From: Gemmatimonadota bacterium
GTDB lineage: Bacteria > Gemmatimonadota > Gemmatimonadetes > Longimicrobiales > Gaopeijiaceae
NCBI GenBank assembly: GCA_022822425.1
Contig: JAJEBS010000190.1
Span: forward strand, 16,386 to 80,385
Direction: 5' to 3'
Length of the DNA stretch: 64,000 nucleotides
In this document: positions 8,204 to 17,558 of the stretch, piece after piece
Position numbering within the stretch: the first letter of the stretch is position 1
How the letters are laid out: each line of letters opens with the position of its first letter
Made by a program: the position numbers and the translations under genes
Notes under the pieces: model-generated
Databases searched by the model: none
Told to the model about the DNA's origin: nothing
What the model saw: only the letters and a program-made list of their open reading frames with translations

Positions 8204-8461
8204 CGATCCTCCTGACGTTGCAGAGATCGCGACCCCGGGAAGCGCGCCGTCGGGCGAAAGCCGCATTCCGCGTTCACCGACGCCGGGACGGGCATTCCCG
8301 CCGGGTTTCCGCAAGAACCTTAATGCAGGTTGCCGGTGTCGGACATCCGGGTTACGGTTCGCCGACGTCCGACAACAGCGTTGACGCGACCGTCAATTCC
8401 GTCCGCGAGGGCCATGACCGTCGGGTGGCTTCACGGTTCCGCAAGGGGGACAGAAGACGGG

Positions 8462-11400
8462 ATGAGCCTGCCCTTTCACCCGATCGTCGCCGGCTGGTTC
8501 ACCGAGACCCTGGGGCCGCCGCTCCCCGCCCAGGAGCGCGCCTGGGCCGCCATCCGCGAGCGCAGGCACACCCTGCTCGCCGCCCCGACCGGGTCCGGAA
8601 AGACCCTCGCCGCGTTTCTGAACGCCATCGACGAGCTGCTGCGCGAAGGGCTCGAGCACGGTCTCGAGAACGAGGTGCGCGTCCTCTACATCTCACCCCT
8701 CAAGGCGCTCAGCGCGGACATTCACAAGAACCTCGAGGAGCCGCTTGCCGCCATCCGCGAGCGCGCTGTGGGGGCCGGGCTGCCCGCCGTCCGCATCCGT
8801 TCCGCGGTGCGCACCGGGGATACGCCCTCCTCGCGCCGCGCCGCGATGCTGCGGACGCCCCCGCACATCCTGGTCACCACGCCGGAGTCGCTCTACCTGC
8901 TCCTGACCGCGGAGCGCAGCCGGGCGATGCTCGGCACGGTGCGCACGGTGATCGTGGACGAGATCCACGCGGTGATCGATTCGCGCCGCGGAGCGCATCT
9001 GGCGCTCAGCCTGGAGCGGCTCGGCCACGTCGTGGGCCGGCCCCTGCAGCGCATCGGGCTGTCGGCCACCCAGAAGCCGGTCAGCGAGGTCGCGCGCTTC
9101 TTGCTGGGGAGTCAGACCGGCTGCACGGTAATCGACGAAGGGCACCGCCGTGCCATGGATCTGGCCATCGAGGTGCCTCCCTCGCCCATGGAAGCGGTGA
9201 TGTCGCACGAGGTGTGGTCGGAGGTCTACGAGCGGCTCACGGAGTCGATCGAGGCCCACAGAACCACGCTCGTCTTCGTCAACACGCGCCGGATGGCGGA
9301 GCGGCTTGCGGCCCGGCTGACCGACCGGCTGGGGGAGGAGGCGGTCACCGCCCACCACGGCAGCCTCTCCAAGGAGGCGCGCCTGAGCGCCGAGGACCGG
9401 CTGCGCGCGGGCAGCCTCAAGGCGCTGGTGGCTACGGCGTCGCTCGAGCTGGGCATCGACATCGGGCACGTGGACCTGGTGTGCCAGATCGGCTCGCCGA
9501 GGTGGATCTCGACCTTCCTGCAGCGGGTGGGGCGGTCGGGCCACACCGTGCGCGGCACCCCCAGGGGCCGCCTGTTCCCGCTCTCGCGCGACGACCTGGT
9601 GGAGTGCGCGGCGCTCCTGCGCGCGGTGAATGAAGGGGAGCTGGACCGGCTGGTCATGAAGCCGCAGCCGCTCGACGTGCTGGCGCAGCAGACCGTGGCC
9701 GAGTCCGCGTGCGAGTCCTGGTCGGAGGATGAGCTGTTCGACCTCTGGCGCGGCGCGTACCCGTACCGCGAGCTGGCGCGCGGGCACTTCGACGAGGTGG
9801 TGCAGATGGTGGCCGAGGGCTTCGTCACCCGGCGCGGCCGGCGCGGGGCGCTGGTCCACCGGGACCGGGTCAACGGGCGCATCAAGGGCCGGCGCGCGGC
9901 CCGGCTCACCGCGATCACGGCGGGGGGCGCCATCCCCGACAACGCCGACTACCGGGTGGTCCTCGACCCCGAGGAGACCTTCATCGGCACCCTCAACGAG
10001 GACTTCGCCATCGAGAGCTCCGCGGGCGACATCTTCCAGTTGGGCAACACCTCCTGGCGCATCCTCGCCGTCAACTCCGGGACGGTGCGGGTGGCGGATG
10101 CCCACGGGGAGCCTCCCACGATCCCGTTCTGGTTGGGAGAAGCTCCGGGGCGGAGCGCGGAGCTGTCGAGCGCGGTGGCCCGCCTGCGCGCCGACGTGGA
10201 GACGCGCCTGGACACGGAGGACGAGGATGCGGCCGCGGAGTGGCTCGAGGGGCTCGGACTTTCCGGCTCGGCCGCGCGCCAGATCCAGCACTACCTGCGC
10301 GAGGCGAAGCACATCCTCGGGGCGCTGCCCACGCAGGAAACGCTGGTGCTCGAACGCTTCTTCGACGAGGCCGGGGGCATGCAGATGATCCTGCACGCCC
10401 CCTTCGGCTCGCGCGTGAACCGGGCGTGGGGGCTCGCGCTGCGCAAGAAGTTCTGCCGCCAGTTCAACTTCGAGCTCCAGGCCGCGGCCACCGAGGAGGG
10501 CGTGCTGCTCTCGCTCGGACCGCAGCATTCCTTCCCGCTGGAGGATGTCTTCCGCTACGTGCACCCGGACACGCTGGAGCGGACGCTGGTGCAGGCGCTG
10601 ATCGACTCGCCCGTCTTCCCGACGCGCTGGCGCTGGAACGCGACCATCTCGCTGGCGGTGCTGCGCAACCGCGCCGGGCGCAAGGTGCCGCCCCCGCTGC
10701 AGCGCATGGAAGCCGACGACCTGATGGCGGCGGCCTTCCCGGACGCGGCTGCGTGCCTGGAGAACATCGGCGGCGACCGCGAGATCCCCGATCATCCCCT
10801 GGTCCGGCAGACGCTGCGCGATTGCCTCGAGGAGGCGATGGCGATGGGCGAACTGGACGGTGTGCTGCGGCGGGTGTTCGCGGGCGAGATAAACTACGTC
10901 ACGCGCGACACCCCCGAGCCCTCGGTGCTCAGCCACGAGATCCTCAACTCGGCCCCGTACTCGTTCCTGGACGATGCCCCGCTGGAGGAACGGCGCGCGC
11001 GCGCCGTGCAGACCCGGCGCGCCTTCGAGCCCTCGTCGGCGGACGAGCTGGGCGCGCTCGACCCGGCGGCGATCCAGCGCGTGCGCGAGGAGGTGTGGCC
11101 CGATCCGCGCGATGCGGACGAGCTGCACGACGCGCTGCTGACGGCGGGGGTGCTGACGGCCGCGGAGGGGGAGGAGGGGAACGGCGGAGGGGATGGGCGT
11201 TCGTGGTTGGGCTTCTTCCAGGAGCTGAGCGCGACCGGGCGGGCGGGGCGGTTGGAGGTGGCCGGCGCCGGCGACGGACCCGGGTCCGATGCGGCCGCCT
11301 GGTGGGTGAGCGCCGAGCGGCTGCCGGAGGTGCTCGCCGTGACGGGTCCGGAGGTGCGGCTCGAGCCGGCTCTGACGCCGCCTGCCGACCTGGCCGGGCG

Positions 11401-13021
11401 CGACTGGAGCCGGGAAGTGGCCGTGCGCGAGCTCGTGCGCGGCCGGCTCCAGTTGTGCGGCCCGGTCACGGCCGGCGAGATGGCCGATACGCTCGCGGTG
11501 GGCGAACCGGAGGTGGAGGCGGCGCTGTTGGCGCTCGAGGCTGAGGGCTTCGTGCTGCGGGGGGCGTTCACCAGCCCGGACGCGGGGATGGAGTGGTGCG
11601 AGCGCCGCCTGCTGGCCCGCATCCACCGTTACACCCTGAATCGGTTGCGGGCGGAGATCCGGCCCGTGTCGCAGGCCGACTTCATGCGTTTCCTGTTCGC
11701 GTGGCAGAGGGTCTCCGAGGGCGAGCAGGCGGCCGGGGCAGAGGGGCTGGCCGGCGTGCTCGCCCAGCTCGAGGGATTCGAGACCTGCGCGGGCGCGTGG
11801 GAGGCGGACGTGCTCGGCCGCCGGGTCGCGAGCTACGACCCCGGGCTGCTGGACGCGGTCTGCATGGCGGGCCGCGTCACCTGGGCGCGCATCTCTCCGC
11901 CGGCGGGGACCGGTCCGCCGGTGCGCGGGCCGCTCCCCGCTACCCCGATCGCCTTCCTGGACCGCAGCCGGATGGAGGTGTGGCTGCGCGCGGGCGGGGA
12001 TTCCGTGGCACACGACCATCCCGTGGACGGCGGGGATCCCGCGTCCGGGGGCGATCCCTCGGCCAACGGCGCCGCCTCCCTCCTCTCCGCCCACGGGCGG
12101 GTCGTGCACGACGTGCTGGCCGCTCGCGGGGCCTCCTTCTTCCACGAGCTGGTGGGTGCGTCCGGCCTGCTCCCCACCCGGGTGGAGGAGGCGCTGGGCG
12201 AACTGGCCGCCGCCGGCCTGGCCACGGCGGACAGCTTCACCGGGCTGCGCGCGCTGCTCGTGCCCTCCGACCGGCGCAAGCCGCTCGGGCCGGCGAGCCG
12301 GCGGGTCCGGCGGGATGGTCGGAACGGGCGCGGGCGGCCGGAGCGGCAGGGGCGCCAGGGCCGGCGTGACGGGCGGCGGCGGTCGTCGGTCGCCTTTGGG
12401 GTGGACTCCGCGGGTCGGTGGTCGCTCCTGCGCCGCGACCGGCCCGGTGCCGGGGGCGGGGCGGGGGAGGGGGAGGAAGCGGTCGCCACCGCGGTCGCGC
12501 GCGTGCTGCTGCGCCGCTACGGGGTGGTGTTCCGCAGGCTGCTCGACAACGAGCCCCGCACCCTCCCCTGGTGGCAACTGGTGCGCGCGCTCCGCCGCCT
12601 GGAGGCGAGGGGCGACGTGCGCGGCGGCCGTTTCGTGACCGGCGTGTCGGGCGAGCAGTTCGCGCTCCCCGAGGCGGTGGGCCAGCTGCGCCGCATCCGC
12701 CGCTCGGCGCCGTCGGGCAGGCCGATGGCGGTGAGCGCCGCCGACCCGCTCAACCTCACCGGCATTCTCACCCCGGGCCCCCGCATCGCCAAGAGCACGA
12801 GAAACCGGGTGGTCTACCGGGACGGCGTCCCGGTGGCGGCACACGAAGCGGGCGCCTTCGTACGGCTGGGCGACTACGAAGACGCGGTCGCCAACCAGGT
12901 CGAGCGTGCCGCGCGCATCGGTTCGCTGCCTCCCGCGCTGCGTTCGTACATGGGGCGCAAGCGGCGGCGATCGGTGCCTTCGGGATCTTCGAGAACGACA
13001 TCTCAACCGACAGGGGGATAG
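8462..13021 (+). CDS. lhr: Lhr-type superfamily 2 ATP-dependent helicase
   Basis: The 1519-residue protein matches the length and architecture of bacterial full-length Lhr, a 3'-5' DNA/RNA-DNA helicase implicated in repair. Walker A APTGSGKT is at 41-48, DEIH at about 166-169, motif III SATQ at about 201, and the second RecA domain has THHGSLS-like and LELGIDIGHVDLVCQIGSPR segments with QRVGRSGHT. The Lhr-specific winged-helix and beta-barrel core follows (GTLNEDFAIES, RVNRAWGLALRKKF), then a long C-terminal extension. I start at MSLPFHPIV (ATG 8462) because homologues start close to this helix. Gly/Arg-rich linkers near residue 1290 look like lineage expansions. The rhodanese gene starts 4 bp after its stop. 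Confidence 0.92.
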   Translation: MSLPFHPIVAGWFTETLGPPLPAQERAWAAIRERRHTLLAAPTGSGKTLAAFLNAIDELLREGLEHGLENEVRVLYISPLKALSADIHKNLEEPLAAIRERAVGAGLPAVRIRSAVRTGDTPSSRRAAMLRTPPHILVTTPESLYLLLTAERSRAMLGTVRTVIVDEIHAVIDSRRGAHLALSLERLGHVVGRPLQRIGLSATQKPVSEVARFLLGSQTGCTVIDEGHRRAMDLAIEVPPSPMEAVMSHEVWSEVYERLTESIEAHRTTLVFVNTRRMAERLAARLTDRLGEEAVTAHHGSLSKEARLSAEDRLRAGSLKALVATASLELGIDIGHVDLVCQIGSPRWISTFLQRVGRSGHTVRGTPRGRLFPLSRDDLVECAALLRAVNEGELDRLVMKPQPLDVLAQQTVAESACESWSEDELFDLWRGAYPYRELARGHFDEVVQMVAEGFVTRRGRRGALVHRDRVNGRIKGRRAARLTAITAGGAIPDNADYRVVLDPEETFIGTLNEDFAIESSAGDIFQLGNTSWRILAVNSGTVRVADAHGEPPTIPFWLGEAPGRSAELSSAVARLRADVETRLDTEDEDAAAEWLEGLGLSGSAARQIQHYLREAKHILGALPTQETLVLERFFDEAGGMQMILHAPFGSRVNRAWGLALRKKFCRQFNFELQAAATEEGVLLSLGPQHSFPLEDVFRYVHPDTLERTLVQALIDSPVFPTRWRWNATISLAVLRNRAGRKVPPPLQRMEADDLMAAAFPDAAACLENIGGDREIPDHPLVRQTLRDCLEEAMAMGELDGVLRRVFAGEINYVTRDTPEPSVLSHEILNSAPYSFLDDAPLEERRARAVQTRRAFEPSSADELGALDPAAIQRVREEVWPDPRDADELHDALLTAGVLTAAEGEEGNGGGDGRSWLGFFQELSATGRAGRLEVAGAGDGPGSDAAAWWVSAERLPEVLAVTGPEVRLEPALTPPADLAGRDWSREVAVRELVRGRLQLCGPVTAGEMADTLAVGEPEVEAALLALEAEGFVLRGAFTSPDAGMEWCERRLLARIHRYTLNRLRAEIRPVSQADFMRFLFAWQRVSEGEQAAGAEGLAGVLAQLEGFETCAGAWEADVLGRRVASYDPGLLDAVCMAGRVTWARISPPAGTGPPVRGPLPATPIAFLDRSRMEVWLRAGGDSVAHDHPVDGGDPASGGDPSANGAASLLSAHGRVVHDVLAARGASFFHELVGASGLLPTRVEEALGELAAAGLATADSFTGLRALLVPSDRRKPLGPASRRVRRDGRNGRGRPERQGRQGRRDGRRRSSVAFGVDSAGRWSLLRRDRPGAGGGAGEGEEAVATAVARVLLRRYGVVFRRLLDNEPRTLPWWQLVRALRRLEARGDVRGGRFVTGVSGEQFALPEAVGQLRRIRRSAPSGRPMAVSAADPLNLTGILTPGPRIAKSTRNRVVYRDGVPVAAHEAGAFVRLGDYEDAVANQVERAARIGSLPPALRSYMGRKRRRSVPSGSSRTTSQPTGG

Positions 13022-13025
13022 GGGA

Positions 13026-13937
13026 ATGGGAATCAGGCGACGCGCTGCCCGGTGGTTGTGGTTGATGGTGGGAATCCTGCTGCTGCCGGCCTCCGGCCTG
13101 GCACAGCAGACGCATCCTCTTCTCGTAACCGAGGACTGGCTCGCCGAACGTCTCGACGACCCGCGCCTCCTGCTCCTGAACGTCGAGTACGACGAGTCGA
13201 CGTTCCTGGAGGGACACATCCCCGGCGCGCGCTTCCTCCCCTACCAGGAGATCGTGACCCAGATGGGTGATCGGCTGGTCGAACTTCCTCCTCTGGCGCA
13301 GGTGGTCGAGGTATTCCGGCAGGCGGGCATCTCCAACGACCTGCACGTCGTTCTCTACGGTACGCCCATCCCGGCCGCGCGGGCCTTCGTAACCCTCGAG
13401 CACCTCGGCCACGAGCGCGTCTCCATCCTGGACGGCGGGCTCTTCGCATGGCGGGAAGGGGGGCGCGAAGTCGCGACGGGCCCGGTGTCCGGCGAACGCG
13501 GCACCTTCGAGCCCGAGCTGCAGGACGACGTCTTCGTGGACGCGGCGTGGGTGGACGAACGCCGCGACCGTGCCGGATACGCCCTTCTCGACGGCCGCCC
13601 CGACGACGAGTACACCGGGGCCGACAACGGGCGCGACGGCACCTATCGGCCGGGCCACATCCCCGACGCCGGGCACGTGTACTGGGAGGAGTTCATCCTC
13701 TCCCGCGAAGAACCGCGCTTCGTTTCGCGCGAGGAGATGGGAGCGCTCTTCCGGCGCGCCGGCATCGATCCGGGGGAGACCGTCGTCAGCTACTGCTATA
13801 TCGGGATGCGCGCCAGCGTGAACTACTTCGTGTCACGCCTGATGGGCCATGAAACCCGCTTCTACGATGGCTCCTGGAACGACTGGAGCCTGCTTGGGCT
13901 GCCCGCGGAGACGGGACCGCAGCGCCCGCCCGGTTGA
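13026..13937 (+). CDS. Secreted rhodanese (two-domain thiosulfate sulfurtransferase-like)
   Basis: The 303-residue protein has a signal peptide, MGIRRRAARWLWLMVGILLLPASGLAQQ, then two rhodanese domains. The N-terminal, inactive-type domain includes YDESTFLEGHIPGARFLPY; the C-terminal one includes LDGRPDDEYTG, then a catalytic Cys near residue 257 in the loop SYCYIGMRAS. Two-domain rhodaneses (SseA/TST) move sulfane sulfur to cyanide or thiols; this one would act in the periplasm. I chose the ATG at 13026 for its signal peptide. It follows lhr by 4 bp and precedes the RnfD-like gene by 40 bp, so it may belong to either unit. The physiological sulfur donor is unknown. Confidence 0.87.
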   Translation: MGIRRRAARWLWLMVGILLLPASGLAQQTHPLLVTEDWLAERLDDPRLLLLNVEYDESTFLEGHIPGARFLPYQEIVTQMGDRLVELPPLAQVVEVFRQAGISNDLHVVLYGTPIPAARAFVTLEHLGHERVSILDGGLFAWREGGREVATGPVSGERGTFEPELQDDVFVDAAWVDERRDRAGYALLDGRPDDEYTGADNGRDGTYRPGHIPDAGHVYWEEFILSREEPRFVSREEMGALFRRAGIDPGETVVSYCYIGMRASVNYFVSRLMGHETRFYDGSWNDWSLLGLPAETGPQRPPG

Positions 13938-13977
13938 GGGGACGGTACCGTCACCGGCGTCCCTGGCCTTCTACTCC

Positions 13978-15615
13978 ATGGCCGCAGCGAAACGCAAGCG
14001 AGGGCCGCACCGGCCCGCGAGCCCGCCGTCCGGGAGGACGCCGTCCGAGTTGCAGGCCAGCATCGGTTCCAGGTCTCGCGACCTCCGCCGCGTCTTCCTC
14101 GTCCCGCTGCTCCTGACGCTCGGTCTCCTTCTTCTCGCGCTTGCGCCCCGCGTCACCGACAACGCCCGGCTGAGCTTCGCGTTCATGGCGGCGGTGGCCG
14201 GGCTGCTGGCCTGGCAGGGGGTGCTGTTCGCAAGGCTGTCACGCGCGGGTGCGTCCCGGGGCTTCCAGGTCGTCCTGAGGCCTCAGCACTACCTGCAGGC
14301 TCTCGTGCAGCTCACGGTGTTCGCGGTCTGGGGCTGGTACTGGCGTCCCGTTTACGACTTCGCAGGGCTTCTGCTGGCGCAACTGATCTTCGCCTACGCG
14401 TTCGACATGCTGCTCGCCTGGTCGCGGGGCGAGCGTTACGTGCTCGGCTTCGGTCCCTTTCCCATCATCTTCAGCACCAACCTCTTCCTCTGGTTCACGG
14501 ACGACTGGTTCTACCTCCAGTTCCTGATGGTGGGGGCGGGCTTCCTGGGGAAGGCGTTCGTGCAGTGGCGGCGCGAAGGGCGGCGCACGCACATCTTCAA
14601 CCCCTCGGCGTTCTCGCTGGGGCTGTTCTCGCTGGTGCTGATCGCGACCGGGACGAGCGACCTGACGTGGGGGCAGGACATCGCCACGACCCTCACCTTC
14701 GTCCCGACGATCTACCTGCTGCTCTTCGGGCTCGGCCTGGTGGTGATGTACTTCTTCCGGGTTACCCTGGTGTCGGGATTCGCTGCCGCCGCGCTCTTCG
14801 GTCTGAGCGCGCTCTACGGGTCGGCGACGGGGGTCCCGTATTTCATCGACTCCGAGATCCCCGCCGCCGTCTTCCTGGGGCTGCATCTCCTGGTGACGGA
14901 CCCGTCGACATCGCCGCGCACGCGCACCGGCAAGGCCATTTTCGGGGCGCTCTACGGTGTGGGGGTCTTCGGGCTGTTCTGGTTCCTCGAAGCGGTGGGT
15001 GCGCCGACCTTCTACGACAAGCTGCTGTGCGTGCCGCTGCTCAACCTCAGCGTGCCGCTTATCGACCGCTTCGTGCGCTCGCTCCAGAGCCGCCCGCGCA
15101 TCCGTCGCATCTTCGGGGCGCCCTGGGCGACGCCCAACCTGGTCCACATGGGGGTGTGGATCGCGCTCTTCGCCGCCATGACCGCGACCGGGCGCACCGA
15201 CGGCCTCCACCGGGGCGACATGTTGCCGTTCTGGCAGGAGGCGTGTGAGGAGGGCCGGGCGGGCGCCTGTGAGCGGCTGGTGCGCATCCAGGCGAGCTAC
15301 TGCGCCGACAACGCGGGCTGGGCATGCAACGAGTTGGGCGCGCACTACGTCGAAGGCCGGATCGTCGAGCCGGACGCGGAACTGGCGATGGGCTACTTCG
15401 CGCGGGCGTGCGAGGCGCAGTTCCAGGCCGGCTGCGTGAACCTGCTCGATCCGTCGCTGGTGAGCCGGGCGCCGCCGCGTCCGCTCGACCTCAGGCTGCT
15501 CCTGCGCCAGGGAGGCCTGAACCTGGTCGACATGCCGGAGCGGGACCTGCTGGAGCGCGCCTGCGGCCATGGCTGGGCGTTCGCGTGCGAGCGGCTGGGG
15601 ACGGAGGTGCGATGA
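13978..15615 (+). CDS. RnfD/NqrB-like membrane protein with C-terminal Cys-rich Sel1 repeats
   Basis: The protein has 545 residues. A basic cytoplasmic N-terminus is followed by about ten membrane helices (40-400) with signatures of the NQR2/RnfD/RnfE family: THIFNPSAFSLGLF (about 205) and LLVTDPSTSPRTRTGKAIFG (about 310). Genuine RnfD/NqrB carry FMN on a Thr in an S-x-A-T motif; here YGSATG occurs at about 281-285, but its spacing to the DPST motif is shorter, so flavinylation is only possible. After about 410 come Sel1-type repeats with paired cysteines (EACEEGRAGACERL, ACGHGWAFACERLG), like Helicobacter Cys-rich proteins. No other Rnf/Nqr subunit is nearby. It is coupled by ATGA to the next small ORF. 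Confidence 0.8.
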   Translation: MAAAKRKRGPHRPASPPSGRTPSELQASIGSRSRDLRRVFLVPLLLTLGLLLLALAPRVTDNARLSFAFMAAVAGLLAWQGVLFARLSRAGASRGFQVVLRPQHYLQALVQLTVFAVWGWYWRPVYDFAGLLLAQLIFAYAFDMLLAWSRGERYVLGFGPFPIIFSTNLFLWFTDDWFYLQFLMVGAGFLGKAFVQWRREGRRTHIFNPSAFSLGLFSLVLIATGTSDLTWGQDIATTLTFVPTIYLLLFGLGLVVMYFFRVTLVSGFAAAALFGLSALYGSATGVPYFIDSEIPAAVFLGLHLLVTDPSTSPRTRTGKAIFGALYGVGVFGLFWFLEAVGAPTFYDKLLCVPLLNLSVPLIDRFVRSLQSRPRIRRIFGAPWATPNLVHMGVWIALFAAMTATGRTDGLHRGDMLPFWQEACEEGRAGACERLVRIQASYCADNAGWACNELGAHYVEGRIVEPDAELAMGYFARACEAQFQAGCVNLLDPSLVSRAPPRPLDLRLLLRQGGLNLVDMPERDLLERACGHGWAFACERLGTEVR

Positions 15616-15704
15616 GGCCGGCGGATCGAGGACGCGACACGATGAACGCCGGGGCCGCTGACTGGGTACGGAACAGCATGCGGCCGGGGAGCGGCGCGCG
15701 ATGA
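15612..15704 (+). CDS. 30-codon ORF coupled at both ends (hypothetical)
   Basis: The frame MRPADRGRDTMNAGAADWV runs 30 codons. Its ATG overlaps the stop of the RnfD-like gene (ATGA at 15612) and its own TGA overlaps the ATG of the SUMF1-type gene (ATGA at 15701). It has no hydrophobic segment or recognised motif. It may be a relay ORF that carries ribosomes to the next gene rather than a functional peptide, or a chance frame. Confidence 0.35.
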   Translation: MRPADRGRDTMNAGAADWVRNSMRPGSGAR

Positions 15705-16642
15705 GGCTGCTGGCAGTGTTCGCAATCGCGGGGTTGATCTTCGCGGGTGTGTGGCTGGACTATCGGGTTCAGATGGCGCGGGCGGGATCCGGGCCATTGG
15801 ATTCCGATGGAATCGCTCCTGTTCCCACCGGGTCCGCAGATTCCTCCCCCGCGCTTCCGGGCTATCGGGCCGATCTCGGCCATCTCCCGGACGACCCGCT
15901 GCTGGGCTTCGTGGAGATAGCGGCAGGGCCCTTCCTCATGGGGAGCGACCCGGACATCGACACCCTCGCCTACGACGTCGAGCGCTGGAGTTCGGGCCAG
16001 CCGCAGGGCGCGGTGGATGTACCGGTCTTCTTCATCGGCCGCAGCGAGGTCACCGTGGCGCAGTTCGGCGCCTTTGTGCGTGCCACCGGCCATGCCGCCG
16101 ACCCGCAGGCGCTTGCAGGGCCGCCGCTCCATCCGGCGTCGTTCGTCTCCTGGCCGGACGCGCTGGCGTACTCTCGCTGGCTGGAGGAGCTGCTGCGCGA
16201 CGCTGCGGCGACGCCCCCGGAGCTGAGCAACCTTCTCGCCGAGGGTTGGCACGTGACGCTTCCGAATGAAGCGCAGTGGGAGAAGGCCGCCCGCGGGGAC
16301 GACGGGCGCATCTTCCCCTGGGGAAACGAGTTGCGGCGGGACCGGGCCAACTTCGCGACCGGGAGGCCGGCGCCCGTGGGCGAGCTGGCCTGCCCCGAGT
16401 GCCCCTACGGCCTGAGCGACATGAGCGGCAACGTCTGGGAGTGGACCCGCAGCCCCTGGCAGCCCTACCCCTACGACGAGGCGGACGACCGCGAGGGGCT
16501 GGAGGGCGACGCGCTGTGGGTCATGCGCGGCGGGTCGTTCAGCGACCCGGTGCGCAACGTGCGGGCTGCGATCCGGGGTGCGGCCGGACCGGACGTGCGT
16601 CGCGAGTTCATCGGCTTCCGGGTGGCGATCACGCAGGATTGA
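15701..16642 (+). CDS. Membrane-anchored SUMF1/formylglycine-generating-enzyme-like protein
   Basis: The 313-residue protein has an N-terminal signal anchor (LLAVFAIAGLIFAGVWL), a 45-residue linker and a complete FGE-sulfatase (SUMF1/PvdO/EgtB C-terminal) fold. Typical motifs are IAAGPFLMGSD, VTVAQFGAFV, LPNEAQWEKAARG, FPWGNE, DMSGNVWEWTRSPW, MRGGSFSDP and a terminal GFRVA. The cysteine pair that binds copper in true formylglycine-generating enzymes is not present, so catalysis of that reaction is unlikely; the fold also serves as a ligand-binding or scaffold domain. It lies in the periplasm by topology and forms the end of the coupled unit with the RnfD-Sel1 protein, which suggests a joint envelope function. 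Confidence 0.85.
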   Translation: MRLLAVFAIAGLIFAGVWLDYRVQMARAGSGPLDSDGIAPVPTGSADSSPALPGYRADLGHLPDDPLLGFVEIAAGPFLMGSDPDIDTLAYDVERWSSGQPQGAVDVPVFFIGRSEVTVAQFGAFVRATGHAADPQALAGPPLHPASFVSWPDALAYSRWLEELLRDAAATPPELSNLLAEGWHVTLPNEAQWEKAARGDDGRIFPWGNELRRDRANFATGRPAPVGELACPECPYGLSDMSGNVWEWTRSPWQPYPYDEADDREGLEGDALWVMRGGSFSDPVRNVRAAIRGAAGPDVRREFIGFRVAITQD

Positions 16643-16725
16643 GGGCCTGCGCCCGCCCGACACCCGGACGACGGCCCGCTCGGTCCAGGCCCTGGGTTCT
16701 CTCCAGCCAGAGAGGACGGATCACC

Positions 16726-17163
16726 TCAGTCTCTCCCGGCGATGTCCGCCACGTGGACAACCCGATCCCCCAGATAGGGATGCTTCCGCACCTTGTTGTA
16801 GAACCGGGTATCAGCGGTCACGACCGGGAAGTCCTCGGTGATAGCGAGCGCCAGATAGAAGCAATCGTAGATCACGTGCCCCAGGTCTACCGCCAGGCGC
16901 GCGCTCGAGCAGGCGAGTTGCCGCGTGGAGAGGGTGGTGGCCAACGGCGCGGCGCGCAGCAGGTCCACCGCCTCCGCCAATTCCTCGCGATCGATCTCGC
17001 CGTGCCGGCACTTGGCTGTCAACGCGCTGGCCGCCTCGGCGAACAGCAGATCCGGGGCCAGCAGCGTAACGCCGGAGTCGAGCAGCGTGGCCGCTTCGTC
17101 AGATAGCGGTTCGGTCACCAGCCACTTGACCGCTACGCTCGCGTCGACGACGTACCCTCTCAT
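16726..17163 (-). CDS. PIN-domain toxin (VapC-like), second module
   Basis: This 145-residue PIN domain starts MRGYVVDASVAVKWLV, where the Asp in VVDAS is the first metal ligand and the A-x-K-W pattern is typical of VapC. FAEAASAL carries the conserved Glu, IYDCFYLALA the third acidic residue, and VVTADTRFYNKV the fourth. It would be an Mg2+-dependent RNase held by its antitoxin. Its start overlaps the antitoxin stop by 4 bp. It shares little obvious sequence with the first PIN protein, so the two modules are probably independent acquisitions. Target RNA unknown. Confidence 0.88.
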   Translation of the reverse strand: MRGYVVDASVAVKWLVTEPLSDEAATLLDSGVTLLAPDLLFAEAASALTAKCRHGEIDREELAEAVDLLRAAPLATTLSTRQLACSSARLAVDLGHVIYDCFYLALAITEDFPVVTADTRFYNKVRKHPYLGDRVVHVADIAGRD

Positions 17164-17396
17164 TCCGGCGCGTCCCGATTACGATCGGCCCGGATCGTCT
17201 CCGTGCTGTCGATGCAGGAGGAGAGACGCCGCCGCATCGCCCTCGCCCGCTCGGCGAAGCTTCCCTGGTCGGGGAGCAGCGCAACCCGCAGGATTTCGCG
17301 GTGTTCGGCCTCGGCGGACCGCCCTTTGGCCGCCGCGCGCTGCTTGAGTCTGCTGATGATCTGTTGGGGCACCTTGCGAACCGTGAGTTGAGCCAT
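17160..17396 (-). CDS. FitA-like ribbon-helix-helix antitoxin, second module
   Basis: This 78-residue protein begins MAQLTVRKVPQQIISRLKQRAAAKG and continues RSAEAEHREILRVAL, the ribbon-helix-helix pattern of FitA/VapB antitoxins: strand residues LTVRKV contact DNA, and the second helix contains the conserved EAEHREIL. The C-terminal part (FAERARAMRRRL) would bind the toxin. It is transcribed first and overlaps the toxin gene by ATGA. I saw no convincing palindromic operator upstream. Confidence 0.86.
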   Translation of the reverse strand: MAQLTVRKVPQQIISRLKQRAAAKGRSAEAEHREILRVALLPDQGSFAERARAMRRRLSSCIDSTETIRADRNRDAPE

Positions 17397-17558
17397 CTCT
17401 TGCGCCTCTTGCCGGCCGACCCGAGTGTGCAGGCAATGCCATCACAACATCGCCTTCGCATGCAATGCTGTCAACTCTCTGGGTCGCATGACACCCGGGT
17501 GCGGCCCTGTCGCCATCTTCCACCCGGCTGCCCCGACTCTTTGCGCTCCGCCATCCCC

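Noticed and set aside
8693-13219. 1508-codon minus-strand frame antisense to lhr
   Set aside because: Composition is Arg/His/Pro-rich with no motif, and the plus frame is an unmistakable Lhr helicase; open antisense frames of this size are expected at this GC content.
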